Shown here in pieces: positions 25,502 to 35,055 of a stretch of 64,000 nt of DNA. The number at the start of each line of letters is the position of its first letter. The first letter of the stretch is position 1. The translations under genes and the position numbers were made by a program. The notes beneath the pieces are model-generated. The model worked only from the letters and a program-made list of their open reading frames with translations. It did no database searches and had not been told where the DNA came from. Source of the DNA: Gammaproteobacteria bacterium (GTDB lineage: Bacteria; Pseudomonadota; Gammaproteobacteria; Burkholderiales; Thiobacillaceae); NCBI GenBank assembly GCA_018820765.1, contig JAHJNN010000004.1, forward strand, positions 1 to 64,000, read 5' to 3'.

Positions 25502-26356
25502 TTATGATGTTTTTTTTTTGAGAAATTCCTCTATCCTCAGTTTAACAATGTAATAGTCTACGAGCTCTCGGTATACGAATGCGTGCAAGAAATGATATAG
25601 CCAGCCTTTGGGCCCGTCACTTATTCCTTTTCGCGCAATAAACCTATAGGCGAAGTAAATTAGCGGCCTAAGAAAGAGTGGCATCCCATAGTACTTTTTT
25701 TTGTTCTCATGATTTTCGTTGTCAAACTCTAAATCGTATCGCTGCGTTCGCTTATAAATTTGCCGGGTATCTGCTGCTTCACGCTTTGCATATTGAATGT
25801 GCTTCCGAACCCAATGCATAATGCCATTTTGGCAAGCGTCAGCTATTTCTATATCTAAGAAACTTGTAGTTCCTTCAAGGATCATTTTTTCGTCCACGCT
25901 CTTATTCTCAAACTGTGCCTTGCCCTTCTTGAAAACCCTAAGCACCACTCTCGGGTACATTCCGCCATGCATGATCCACTTATTTAGAAAGTAATAGCGT
26001 CTATTTATGTAAAACCCGACCCGATCAAGCCTATGGTCATCTATTGCAGCACTTAAAGCATAAAAAAATGATTCTGGTTCAACAACGACCTCGTCGGCAT
26101 CAAGGCGCATGATCCAGTTGTTCCTTATGTATTCTGATGCCAGAGCTATATTCATCTTATTAGAGAAAGTTGTGAATTCCACAAAGATGACATCTACATT
26201 GTCGGAAACTGATTTTGCTTTTTGCAGAGTTTTGTCACAACTCCAGGAATCAACAACCAGAACTTGATTAACAAATGGAGCAACGGATTCAATAGCCCGC
26301 GCTATATTTTTTTCTTCATTGTAAGTCGGGATTAGTATGGTTAAAGGCAATTTCAT
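25502..26356 (-). CDS. Family 2 glycosyltransferase, WaaE/KdtX-like
   Basis: 284 residues. TILIPTYNEEKNIARAIESV opens a GT-A fold, QVLVVDSWSCDKT follows, and WIMRLDADEVV near 83 carries the DxD. The layout resembles WaaE-type beta-glucosyltransferases, with GMYPRVVLRVFKKG and HWVRKHIQYAKREA. The coding sequence is AT-rich with A/T-ending codons unlike the flanking chromosome. Its start overlaps the wzy stop by four bases (ATGA), indicating coupled translation. Confidence 0.87.
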   Translation of the reverse strand: MKLPLTILIPTYNEEKNIARAIESVAPFVNQVLVVDSWSCDKTLQKAKSVSDNVDVIFVEFTTFSNKMNIALASEYIRNNWIMRLDADEVVVEPESFFYALSAAIDDHRLDRVGFYINRRYYFLNKWIMHGGMYPRVVLRVFKKGKAQFENKSVDEKMILEGTTSFLDIEIADACQNGIMHWVRKHIQYAKREAADTRQIYKRTQRYDLEFDNENHENKKKYYGMPLFLRPLIYFAYRFIARKGISDGPKGWLYHFLHAFVYRELVDYYIVKLRIEEFLKKKTS

Positions 26357-27750
26357 TGCGGAGCACCTCCAGCTTTACCCGCCGACGGAGATTTAATTGA
26401 GCACCCATCCAAAATTGCCGCATGAAATGCAAAAAACCAGATGGGAACAAGCATTGGACTAGTGACCGTATAGGAACAGATTAATACACTAGTCAACGCA
26501 TAAAAAGACGTTAACTGCATGCCCGAATATTGGCATCCATAGGTCCTGTAGTGTTTGAAAAATTTCCAATACAAAATTATCAGAATCAGGTTTCCAATGA
26601 TCCCGTAATTTAATATGCTCTTTAAAAAGGCCATATTGGGCTCGACTACGCCCTGATATCCATACCCCCAGTATCCACTGTAGTATGGTAAATATGGCTT
26701 TACGTATGTTGAAATATTTCCATAACCTAGTCCGGTTATAGCCAAGAAAGGTTTATCTAGCAAAAGAACGAGGGGAGTCGCATCGGTAGCATCAAAGGAA
26801 ACCAACCCTGCTCCCGGAACCTCCACATATGCCGCGCCATCGGTTCCCAAGTATTTATCGGATAGCATTTCCTCGCTTATTCGTTCGATAACCCGAGTTT
26901 GCACGAGATCAACGATAAGCGGGGACAAGCTCATAAAAATAACCGCAATTAAACCGATAAGTTTAACCTTATTACTAAAGCTAATACCTTTTGACAGGCC
27001 AAAAGTAAGGGGCAACAAAAGGCTTAACGCAATAAGTCCGCTTGTGGATTGAGTGTGAAGAATCAATAAAATAATAAATACCAGTAAAAATGCATACTTT
27101 AACTTGCTCAATATGCCAAGCCGAGCATAAAAATGTGCAAAGTAAAAAAATATTGAATTAAATGCCACCGCCAGTATCACCGAATAAAACCTCGGCTCAC
27201 CCGCCAGTGAATTAATTCGATTTATTCCAAGTATATTTGACATATTCTGATGCACTTCGCTTGCCTCCACTTCAAGGTACATTGGCACCTTGGGGAGATT
27301 AAAGAATATCGATACCAGTTCGTAAGCAGAAACGATTAACAGCAACTTCAGCGCAATGATTACCGGTTTAGCTACCACAATTTGTTTTTGTCGACCGTAT
27401 CGATAGATGTAAACAGTTAAGGCATATATTAGCGCAATGGAGAAAAGCTGAGCCCCTAGTCTATTGAGCGGAGCGCTAGAGTCCATTGACGCATAGCCCC
27501 CATAAAAAACAACTCCAAAAACGCCGAACAATATTTGAACAACTATGTTGTAAACCATAAAGCCAACTATAATCGACCAGAATGAACCTTGACCGATCAA
27601 AAAATAGTACTTAAACTCAATCAGCTCGCGAATTAGCAACAAAAGCAAAAAGGCTGCAAGAATCTTAAAAGCAGATATGCTCCCAATACTGAAGAACATT
27701 AGTGGTGCGCTAAAAATAGCTAAAGATACAATGTAGCGAACCGGGATCAT
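26353..27750 (-). CDS. wzy: Wzy-type O-antigen/polysaccharide polymerase
   Basis: 465-residue membrane protein with about eleven helices and one large periplasmic loop (about 270-370, including VEVPGAGLVSFDATDATPLVL), the architecture of Wzy polymerases that join repeat units at the periplasmic face. Wzy proteins share little sequence, so the call rests on topology, on the only polymerase-like gene in a locus with wzx and wzz, and on the overlap with a glycosyltransferase gene. Strongly AT-rich. The start at 27750 is followed upstream by a 126-bp gap. Confidence 0.82.
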   Translation of the reverse strand: MIPVRYIVSLAIFSAPLMFFSIGSISAFKILAAFLLLLLIRELIEFKYYFLIGQGSFWSIIVGFMVYNIVVQILFGVFGVVFYGGYASMDSSAPLNRLGAQLFSIALIYALTVYIYRYGRQKQIVVAKPVIIALKLLLIVSAYELVSIFFNLPKVPMYLEVEASEVHQNMSNILGINRINSLAGEPRFYSVILAVAFNSIFFYFAHFYARLGILSKLKYAFLLVFIILLILHTQSTSGLIALSLLLPLTFGLSKGISFSNKVKLIGLIAVIFMSLSPLIVDLVQTRVIERISEEMLSDKYLGTDGAAYVEVPGAGLVSFDATDATPLVLLLDKPFLAITGLGYGNISTYVKPYLPYYSGYWGYGYQGVVEPNMAFLKSILNYGIIGNLILIILYWKFFKHYRTYGCQYSGMQLTSFYALTSVLICSYTVTSPMLVPIWFFAFHAAILDGCSIKSPSAGKAGGAPQ

Positions 27751-27876
27751 GAGAGTTCTGCTCCACGTACCGATGCCACAACGAGGCTATTATGAACGAT
27801 ACAATTCATACCAAAGAGTAGTCCAAACCTAATGCTTTCGTTCGGTATTTCTGCCTGTTTTCTGAGGTTTCCGTCA

Positions 27877-29049
27877 TCACGATCTGACTGCACCCAGACC
27901 GGCCGCCTTTCTCAATGCCTCCAAATACACTTTAGCGATTGACCCATAATCAAATTTAAATGCCAAATTGAAAGCATTCTCCTTCATCTCTTTTCGCTTC
28001 TGTTCTGGCAAATTTGCGTAGCATAGAACTGCCCTTAAAATCGCATCCGCATCACGTGTCGGAACTCTGAAGCCGGCATTATGGTCCTCAAGCTCTTGCC
28101 ATGGAACGCTATCTGTCACAATTGGAACAAGCCTGTTTGAAATTGCTTCAAGAACAGTAATCCCAAAATTTTCTGCATAACTTGGCAAGACATATAAGTA
28201 ACTTTTTTGAAAGCATGCGTATTTCTCATCATCGGAAACAAGACCAGAAAAATGAATTTTTTGCTCCGAGATAAGTTCGTGAAACCTCTCCAATAGATGC
28301 TCGTTATACTCCGCATCCCACGCTGGCCCAACGATAAGCAGCCTGTAACAAGCATCGGTGCGAACAAGCTTTTCGTAAGCTTCAATCAGAGTTTCTACAC
28401 CTTTTGTTTTGGATACCCTTGCAAGATATAGAATAGTCTTGGTGTGTTCCACATCCCAAGGCACCATATTTTGGAATAACAGCCCCGGTCTTTTCTTGGA
28501 AAAATCTTCAATGTTAAAACCAAACGATGCTACAAATACGTTTTCAGTTCGGTTGGTGTAACCGACAACCTGCCTACGTTCCGCTTCATTTGCCGCCTGT
28601 ATAAGCGTGGCTCCCCGTACCATGGCATTGTCAAATAGCAAGCGATATATTGTTTTCTGAAGCCTGCTATGGCCTAGTTTTTCAGGGTTGAAGGAGTCAT
28701 ACGGGAAAAGAATGTACGGCACGCCTTGCTTGCCACAGTAGTATGATGCTATGGAATTCGGATAAAGATATAAGCCAGAAAGTATAACGACATCGTATTC
28801 TCTCAGCCGAGTTCTTAATGCCTTTGTGAAATCGATTGAAAATCTATAACGCGAGGAGCCAAAGTCTGTCTTAAATATCTCAACCCGTAGGTCTTGCACA
28901 TTTAACAGATCACCATCACTAGGGTCTACAACTATCCAGTTATCAACCTCGAGGCCCGCAGCCACAAATACCCTCGCAAGCTCTATTGCCGCGACACTCC
29001 CGCCGCCACTTTTCTTATCAATTCTGACACACACATTTAGAACTCTCAA
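27877..29049 (-). CDS. Family 4 (GT-B) glycosyltransferase
   Basis: 390 residues. The N-terminal domain opens with VLNVCVRIDKKSGGGSVAAIELA, a glycine-rich acceptor loop. The C-terminal half has ILYLARVSKTKGVETLIEA near 230 and the nucleotide-sugar site VLPSYAENFGITVLEAISN near 305, with the conserved EX7E glutamates. Retaining transferase; sugar unknown. Its start overlaps the preceding gene by four bases. Confidence 0.9.
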   Translation of the reverse strand: MRVLNVCVRIDKKSGGGSVAAIELARVFVAAGLEVDNWIVVDPSDGDLLNVQDLRVEIFKTDFGSSRYRFSIDFTKALRTRLREYDVVILSGLYLYPNSIASYYCGKQGVPYILFPYDSFNPEKLGHSRLQKTIYRLLFDNAMVRGATLIQAANEAERRQVVGYTNRTENVFVASFGFNIEDFSKKRPGLLFQNMVPWDVEHTKTILYLARVSKTKGVETLIEAYEKLVRTDACYRLLIVGPAWDAEYNEHLLERFHELISEQKIHFSGLVSDDEKYACFQKSYLYVLPSYAENFGITVLEAISNRLVPIVTDSVPWQELEDHNAGFRVPTRDADAILRAVLCYANLPEQKRKEMKENAFNLAFKFDYGSIAKVYLEALRKAAGLGAVRS

Positions 29050-29843
29050 CGCGCATCCCCCAATAATCTAAAAGCCGCAGAAAACAACAACCGTTTCATC
29101 TTTAGAGGATATTTAAACAGCAACTCCTTATTTCTTGAATAATTTGGAAATAGCGACCTCCGTATTTGAGCGTACTCCTCCACAAACACTGTCTCTAGCA
29201 AGCTGGTTTTATTATCCGCATGCATTCTAAATGACCCGAGGAACTGATTAACCCTCTTAAATCTAGCTCCATTTAGATAAGCTCTAAATACGAATTCAGC
29301 ATCCATTACAAATCTGAGTTTTTCGTTAAAAGGACCACCGAACTCTGAAATGACCATTTCATCAGAGAATGTTTTTCGCCAGAACATCGATTGATTATAA
29401 ACAATAGTATTTTCATAAAGTTTAATAGCTATATCAAAATCAATCGCAAAATAGTTTTTTACTATAACGGAGAACTCGTTTATCAGGCGGTAATTGCCGT
29501 ACACAAAATCTGTTTCTCGTGTCTGAAAGGCATCATTCGCACGCCTAAAAGCGCCTTTCTCGTACACATCATCCGAATTCTGCCAGCCTATAATCGTTCC
29601 AGTTGCAATTTTATAACCTTTATTTAGCGCATGAGTTTGGCCATGATCAGGCTCAGAAACCCAATACGTTATCTGTGACTCATATTCCTTGATAACTTCT
29701 AACGTATTGTCTGTGCTTCCACCATCAATGATTATCAATTCATAGTTTCTGTAGTCTTGCGTGATAATCGACTGTATAGTTTCACTAAGAAACTGCCCCT
29801 GGTTATAACTAGGCACTATGATCGAGATTTTATGATCTTCCAT
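29046..29843 (-). CDS. Family 2 glycosyltransferase
   Basis: 265 residues, GT-A. SIIVPSYNQGQFLSETIQSI and IIDGGSTDNTLEVI at the N terminus, WVSEPDHGQTHALNKG near 62 and GWQNSDDVYEKG near 85 (SDD metal site) are typical of WcaA-like transferases. It is translationally coupled to the GT4 gene by ATGA. The AT-rich coding resembles its neighbours. Specificity not deducible. Confidence 0.88.
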   Translation of the reverse strand: MEDHKISIIVPSYNQGQFLSETIQSIITQDYRNYELIIIDGGSTDNTLEVIKEYESQITYWVSEPDHGQTHALNKGYKIATGTIIGWQNSDDVYEKGAFRRANDAFQTRETDFVYGNYRLINEFSVIVKNYFAIDFDIAIKLYENTIVYNQSMFWRKTFSDEMVISEFGGPFNEKLRFVMDAEFVFRAYLNGARFKRVNQFLGSFRMHADNKTSLLETVFVEEYAQIRRSLFPNYSRNKELLFKYPLKMKRLLFSAAFRLLGDAR

Positions 29844-29892
29844 TTATAATTCCAGGTTTATTTTGAATTGAGCTACAGCTCGAAATATGTTT

Positions 29893-30861
29893 TTACGGGC
29901 GAGACCAGTTCGTATTAACCATCTTTTCCACTACCTGCGGCATACTCATGCTGGCTTGCCAGCCCAGCTTTATCCTAGCCTTAGTAGTGTCCGCACTACT
30001 AATTAGCAAATCTGTCGGTCGCACAAACTCTGCGGTCTGTATGACATGGTCTCTCCAATCAAGATCAACAGCGGAAAAAGCCGACATTGCAAATTGCTCC
30101 AAGGTATAAGTTTGTCCTGTTGCAATCACATAATCTTCCGGCTGTTCTTGTTGCAACATCAGCCACATAGCTTCAACGTATTCCGGAGCCCATCCCCAAT
30201 CTCGGCTGATATCTAAGCGGCCTAGCATGAGTTTTTCATTACTACCTTTACTGATGCGTTGCGCCGCTTGGACAATTTTTTGCGTTACAAAGCGTGTTGG
30301 GCGCAGCGGGGACTCGTGATTGAAAAGCATCCCCGTACAAGCAAAAAGTCCATAAGCTTCACGATAATTATTCACCAGCCAAAATGCAGATGCCTTGGCA
30401 ACGGCATAGGGGCTACGTGGATTAAATGGCGTTTGCTCATTTGCGGGTTGACCTTTGGTGTCGCCAAAGCATTCGCTTGAGCCTGCATGATAAAGGCGTA
30501 TCTCTTTATCAAACATGCGACATGCCTCAAGCATGTTCAATGTGCCAATCACCACGCTTTGAATGGTTTCCGCTGGCTGTTCAAACGAGAGCCCTACTGA
30601 TGACTGACCTGCAAGATAATATATTTCGTCCGGTTCGCTTCGTTTAATTGCCATAAACACGCTACGAAAATCCTCTGGCACCATAGACAACATTCTCACC
30701 TGCTCAAGAATGCCTAGTGTTCTCAAATTACCAAATGTAGAACCTTGCGCATCCCTTGATGTGCCCCATACTACATACCCCTTCCCAAGCAAAAATTGGG
30801 CGAGATAACTACCGTCTTGGCCGCTTACCCCGCAAATTATGGCTGTTTTAAGCTTTGACAT
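29893..30861 (-). CDS. GDP-mannose 4,6-dehydratase-like SDR (second gmd paralogue)
   Basis: 322-residue extended SDR. The NADP loop AIICGVSGQDGSYLAQFLL is the Gmd-type signature. GSSECFG supplies the catalytic Ser/Glu, SPYAVAKASAFW the YxxxK pair, and GMLFNHESPLR the Gmd substrate loop. It would make GDP-4-keto-6-deoxymannose. It is shorter and diverged from the gmd at 46200-47324, lying in the AT-rich part of the locus. Perhaps it feeds a GDP-rhamnose, GDP-6-deoxytalose or GDP-perosamine branch, though no dedicated partner enzyme is seen next to it. A reductase of the Rmd type is less likely given the conserved QDG. Confidence 0.85.
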   Translation of the reverse strand: MSKLKTAIICGVSGQDGSYLAQFLLGKGYVVWGTSRDAQGSTFGNLRTLGILEQVRMLSMVPEDFRSVFMAIKRSEPDEIYYLAGQSSVGLSFEQPAETIQSVVIGTLNMLEACRMFDKEIRLYHAGSSECFGDTKGQPANEQTPFNPRSPYAVAKASAFWLVNNYREAYGLFACTGMLFNHESPLRPTRFVTQKIVQAAQRISKGSNEKLMLGRLDISRDWGWAPEYVEAMWLMLQQEQPEDYVIATGQTYTLEQFAMSAFSAVDLDWRDHVIQTAEFVRPTDLLISSADTTKARIKLGWQASMSMPQVVEKMVNTNWSRP

Positions 30862-30863
30862 GG

Positions 30864-31841
30864 CTATTCAATTATTGATTCATCAAAAGTGGGGCGTTTC
30901 AATAATTTTCGTCCAAATTTTGGAAACACCTTACTTATCAAAAAGCTCCAATCGATCCTATTATTTTCGAGAGTTGGATAGAAATCATCCAATGATGCGA
31001 TTCCAAACTTGTGCGGCTTAAATCTCAATAAATGAATAAAAAAATAAGTGTTAATTTTTCTCAGCATAGCTGGCTCAGACACGAAATTTTCCGCAAAGAA
31101 ACCCTTTGCCAAATCATAATGTAAAGGTATCTTGCCTGATGGGGCCGAAATGGATATCGAGTCACGGTGCGCCCTGAAATAAGCCATCGGCTCATTCACT
31201 ACGGCAAATTTCGGATATTGCTGAGCGGTTAGCAAAAACAGTAGTAGATCATTACCAATGGCATGCATACTGAAGTCGCTATTCACTCGGTTTGGAACAT
31301 GCAACATCATATTTTTCACTACGTCAGCCGTTCTAAAAACGGCACAGCCGGGTGAGCATGGCAAATCCCCAAAATCCAGAAAAGAACCTTCGATGTATTT
31401 TGATGAGTCATAAACACCTGACCCGATTGATGTGTACAACCTAGCACGCGCATCCTCAGCGACTTTCTCAAATATATCTACTGATGAGTACACAAACCCA
31501 ACATCCGGATTTTCAAGATACGGAAGCAGCTTGCTCAAAAATTCTGGGTGGATCAAATCATCTGACCACAAAATTTTCGTGTATTCGCCACGCGCTTCGG
31601 CTACACATGCAAGCCAGTTACGAACTGGGCCTATATTTTCATCATTCCGAAAAACACGGACTCTTGAATCTATGCCCGCAAAATGCATGCAAATATCCCA
31701 CGTCCTGTCCGTGCTGGCATTGTCAACAACAATCACTTCCAGATCACTAAATGTCTGTGACAACGCAGACTCAATGCAAGGGGCGATGAAGTTCTCTCGG
31801 TTATAAACGGGGATCAAAATACTAACCCGGGGCTGATTCAT
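30864..31841 (-). CDS. Family 2 glycosyltransferase
   Basis: 325 residues from the ATG at 31841 (a TTG nine codons upstream lacks support). VSILIPVYNRENFIAPCIESAL, VVDNASTDRTWDI and ILWSDDLIHPEFL (SDD metal site near 88) define GT-A family 2. The C-terminal third (FFIHLLRFKPHKFGI) has no recognised domain. It lies two bases upstream of the gmd-like gene and is probably co-transcribed. Confidence 0.86.
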   Translation of the reverse strand: MNQPRVSILIPVYNRENFIAPCIESALSQTFSDLEVIVVDNASTDRTWDICMHFAGIDSRVRVFRNDENIGPVRNWLACVAEARGEYTKILWSDDLIHPEFLSKLLPYLENPDVGFVYSSVDIFEKVAEDARARLYTSIGSGVYDSSKYIEGSFLDFGDLPCSPGCAVFRTADVVKNMMLHVPNRVNSDFSMHAIGNDLLLFLLTAQQYPKFAVVNEPMAYFRAHRDSISISAPSGKIPLHYDLAKGFFAENFVSEPAMLRKINTYFFIHLLRFKPHKFGIASLDDFYPTLENNRIDWSFLISKVFPKFGRKLLKRPTFDESIIE

Positions 31842-31888
31842 GGGAATATCTTTTTCAGTTTTGCGCAAACAATAAATAAGGGTTCACT

Positions 31889-32494
31889 TCAGCTTTTCAA
31901 ATCCAGAATGTTACTGTATATGCAGCGCGGCGCTTTTTGTGGCTTGCGCAAAAACAATAGAAACTGGACATCACCCATGACAAAAGAATGATAACAAACA
32001 AATTCTTTCATAATATCCAAGATATTTTGCGCATTATAGTCGTGCACATGGTAAGGATTAAAATGCGTTGATTTCTTGTTTGGATAAGAAATGATGACAT
32101 TGTCAAATCCGCATCGTTCGGCCAATCGCGGAATAAGTGTCATATCGCTAAAATGCTCAATTGCTTCGAGGCTCACTAGCGTGTCGAATTTTTCATTCAC
32201 AGCTTCAATATCAATGCATCTGTATTGGGACTTGATACCACTAAATTCTTTCTGCGCCCAATTAATTGCCTCCTCGTCCTTGTCAACACCAACAACAACT
32301 TCGACATCTGGATTGGATGACAATATATGTGACCCATATCCACAACCCGAAGCAAAATCTAATACTCTGCCATAGCAAAAGCGACGCACAGCAGCATACC
32401 TTCTCAGGTGCTCATGAAATCTGATTTCAGTTTCTGTTTTTGCAACCTGCTCTTTGGATATCATTATTCTTTCTAACACTGCTTGTTTCATCAC
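31889..32494 (-). CDS. SAM-dependent class I methyltransferase
   Basis: 201 residues. VLDFASGCGYGSHIL near 44-58 is SAM motif I, VVVGVDKDEEAINWA near 66-80 holds the acidic ribose contact, and FDTLVSLEAIEHF near 103 is motif IV. Inside a polysaccharide operon it probably O-methylates a sugar hydroxyl, perhaps capping the chain. Its start overlaps the preceding gene by four bases. Confidence 0.82.
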   Translation of the reverse strand: MMKQAVLERIMISKEQVAKTETEIRFHEHLRRYAAVRRFCYGRVLDFASGCGYGSHILSSNPDVEVVVGVDKDEEAINWAQKEFSGIKSQYRCIDIEAVNEKFDTLVSLEAIEHFSDMTLIPRLAERCGFDNVIISYPNKKSTHFNPYHVHDYNAQNILDIMKEFVCYHSFVMGDVQFLLFLRKPQKAPRCIYSNILDLKS

Positions 32495-33525
32495 GCATCC
32501 CTCATGAATTTATCAACATTTGATATAAAGACCTCCCAACTATACTTACTTTCAACAACTCTTCTGTTTTCTGCTGAAATTTCCTTAAGTCTTTCGTCGG
32601 ACAAATTTTGTATCTTTCTTATTAACTCAATGTTTTGTTCCATATCTTCGAGAGACAAATAAAAAAAATCCTTTTCTTGACTATACCCTGACTGATTTGT
32701 ACACGCAATTGGAAAACCCCAACTCATCGCTTCCAAAATCGATGTTGCCTGCGCATCAGCTCTACTCATGTTTAAAAAAATATCATATTCACTTGCAATC
32801 TTTTTCATGATGCTCGGGGTCAAGTTCGTGGGAGAAGAGATCCTTTCCCATCCTTTGATTTCAGCACCTGCGCAAATATAACCACCTTGGAAACCGGGGA
32901 TACGCTTAGCCAACTCTTCCAGCAAACCTATACCTTTTTCATCGTCAAATCGACCTTGCCTGCCGATGTATAGAAACCGCCTTTTTTGAGGCGGGTTAAA
33001 CTTATTCTTAACAAACGGGTAGCTTGGTGCATCAACAGCCATATTTATATGGTAAATTTTCTTCTCGAAATCTTTCAGGGGTGATTCGCTAAAATTATCC
33101 GCCCAATAATCACCGCCTATCGCAATAAATCCATCGCACAACTCAAGCCCCTCTCTGACCCAACCTAATTGTGATTCATTATTATTATATGGCTGAATGA
33201 GATATTTTTTACTAAATCTAGTGTCACTGATAGAGTTCCACATAACCGTATGCCGACCAGTCCAAAGATGACCGAGCAGTATATCTCCAGGCTCTGGACA
33301 AATCGTCGTTCTCTCCCACAAATCGTACAGCTTTACTCTATACTGACTTTCTAAAAACTTTCCCACATAAAAAGTAATTGATTGCGGAGCCCTTAATGGA
33401 CTGGGCCAGGCAAAAGCAGATACCGAACTACCCCTAATAAAATCCCTGCCCATAAATCGTCTATAGATTCTGGCGAGAATATTTCTTTCGTTGGGAAATG
33501 CGTAAACAAAATGCACGGTTTTCAT
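32491..33525 (-). CDS. Family 4-like glycosyltransferase
   Basis: 344 residues from the ATG at 33525, which overlaps the wzx stop (ATGA); a longer frame antisense to nothing but running into wzx is rejected. The C-terminal domain carries FLYIGRQGRFDDEKGIGLLEELA near 190 and the sugar-nucleotide loop RADAQATSILEAMSWGFPIACTN near 265, the GT4 EX7E region. The N-terminal half is poorly conserved. Substrate unknown. Confidence 0.82.
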   Translation of the reverse strand: MKTVHFVYAFPNERNILARIYRRFMGRDFIRGSSVSAFAWPSPLRAPQSITFYVGKFLESQYRVKLYDLWERTTICPEPGDILLGHLWTGRHTVMWNSISDTRFSKKYLIQPYNNNESQLGWVREGLELCDGFIAIGGDYWADNFSESPLKDFEKKIYHINMAVDAPSYPFVKNKFNPPQKRRFLYIGRQGRFDDEKGIGLLEELAKRIPGFQGGYICAGAEIKGWERISSPTNLTPSIMKKIASEYDIFLNMSRADAQATSILEAMSWGFPIACTNQSGYSQEKDFFYLSLEDMEQNIELIRKIQNLSDERLKEISAENRRVVESKYSWEVFISNVDKFMRDA

Positions 33526-34886
33526 CGAAAATATTTTCGTAAATATAGAGCTGAAGGTAGGTACAAAATTAGAGCTAGGCTTAGTACAGACCCCCAGATA
33601 ACACCTGAAACACCAATTATCTGAACAAGCCATATTGATAACATGATGTTTACAGCAGCCATGGCCACAGATGCTATCGTTTGAAACTTTATCACACCTA
33701 ACCCATTCATAAGTGCGGCAAAATTTCCACCAAGAATTGTCAACAATGACCAGAAAAACAACCCAATCAACAAATCCCATGTTGGATTAATTTCATCGCC
33801 GACCCATTGGTCAATAATCCAAGGCCCGCATATCAGAGTAACAACCGAAATCGGAACTGCAATTACAGCACTCAGTTTTAGTGATCTCATGAAAGATTTA
33901 TATATCCACTCCTTGTCCCCTCGACTACTCGCTTCTGCATAAGCGGGCCATAATGCATTCAAAAATAGACTTAAGATAATTGACGGTATGGTAAATAATT
34001 TAAATGCCACCGCATAGACGGCTACAGATTCTGGCCCTAAGTAGTGAGCGATTATCAGATTATCTGACTGAAAAGCGATTAACCCAGATAACTGCAATAC
34101 AAAAAAAAGTCCGCTTGTACCCGCCAAGTATTTCACATCATTAACAGAAAGAAAGCTGAATTGCGGCCTTAAGTGTGGGCTCTGTTTAATAAATAAATAT
34201 AGACCCGCAATAATTCCTGCAACAACTGGTGGAGCAATGCTAGCTGCGGCAAGGCTTGGTAGCCCCCCCTCAAAGTGAATAACACCAAGCACGCATCCTA
34301 AACCTGCAGCACTTGCAGCGGCTAGCCATAAATTAGCCGCAAAGCCCTTTTGCAATCCCATCAGTACCTTAATCGCCACCCCTGCTGGCAGGCTAATCGC
34401 AAACCAAAATACAACTACTGCAATGGTAGGAACCGCTTCCTTACTCGCAAGTTCAGAATTAATATTTAGCACCCCCCCCCAATGAACCAGTGGTTCGATC
34501 AAAAAAAATAAGGCGATGATCAGCAAAGCGATTCCACTCAGCAATAAAAGACCAGCCGCAATCTTTTTCTTTATTTCCTGAATATCATCCTTACCTTGTG
34601 CAGTTGCCACGGCGTTCATCAAGCCACTACCAATGCCTAAATCTGCAAAACTGAGCATCGCCACTACGGAACTAATAGTCATCCACAAACCAAATCTTTC
34701 TGTTCCTAGGTAATTTAGCGTCAGCGGAATCAATGTAAATGATATAACCGCGGAAAGCAGTTTTGAGCCCCCAGAGCTCAAAGTTGTCAATAAAATTTGG
34801 CGGTGTCTTTCTTCAGTGCGCCCTACTTGTGTGCTGACATCAAATGGGCTAAGCCGCAAATAGTGCATTAGTCGAGTAATTATCAT
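33522..34886 (-). CDS. wzx: Wzx-type polysaccharide flippase
   Basis: 454-residue MATE/MOP-superfamily membrane protein with about twelve helices. LNYLGTERFGLWMTISSVVAMLSFADLGIG near 57-86 is the usual PST-family N-terminal pattern. It would flip undecaprenyl-linked repeat units to the periplasm for Wzy. It lies directly downstream of the tyvelose genes, the same position as wzx in enterobacterial tyvelose loci. AT-rich. Confidence 0.88.
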   Translation of the reverse strand: MIITRLMHYLRLSPFDVSTQVGRTEERHRQILLTTLSSGGSKLLSAVISFTLIPLTLNYLGTERFGLWMTISSVVAMLSFADLGIGSGLMNAVATAQGKDDIQEIKKKIAAGLLLLSGIALLIIALFFLIEPLVHWGGVLNINSELASKEAVPTIAVVVFWFAISLPAGVAIKVLMGLQKGFAANLWLAAASAAGLGCVLGVIHFEGGLPSLAAASIAPPVVAGIIAGLYLFIKQSPHLRPQFSFLSVNDVKYLAGTSGLFFVLQLSGLIAFQSDNLIIAHYLGPESVAVYAVAFKLFTIPSIILSLFLNALWPAYAEASSRGDKEWIYKSFMRSLKLSAVIAVPISVVTLICGPWIIDQWVGDEINPTWDLLIGLFFWSLLTILGGNFAALMNGLGVIKFQTIASVAMAAVNIMLSIWLVQIIGVSGVIWGSVLSLALILYLPSALYLRKYFR

Positions 34887-35055
34887 ACGAAGGAACGATC
34901 TTCAACATTCACTTTTCAAGTGCGAAATAAATTGCGTTAATTCCTTCAACGCTGCTCCTGTGACTAATACAAACAAAATGTGTCCTTCAAATTATTGTTA
35001 TGTGCATCTGAGATAATTCGCCGGATGACGAAATCGGAGTTATTTAACGTATCTA
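34887..35055. other. 169-bp spacer between rfbE and wzx
   Basis: AT-rich, no gene seen. It marks the sharp base-composition boundary between the sugar-nucleotide genes and the glycosyltransferase part, and may hold an internal promoter I cannot define. Confidence 0.4.

Noticed and set aside
33526..33780. N-terminal 85-codon extension of the glycosyltransferase ending at 32491
   Set aside because: Runs through wzx in another frame; the ATG at 33525 forms a normal ATGA overlap.
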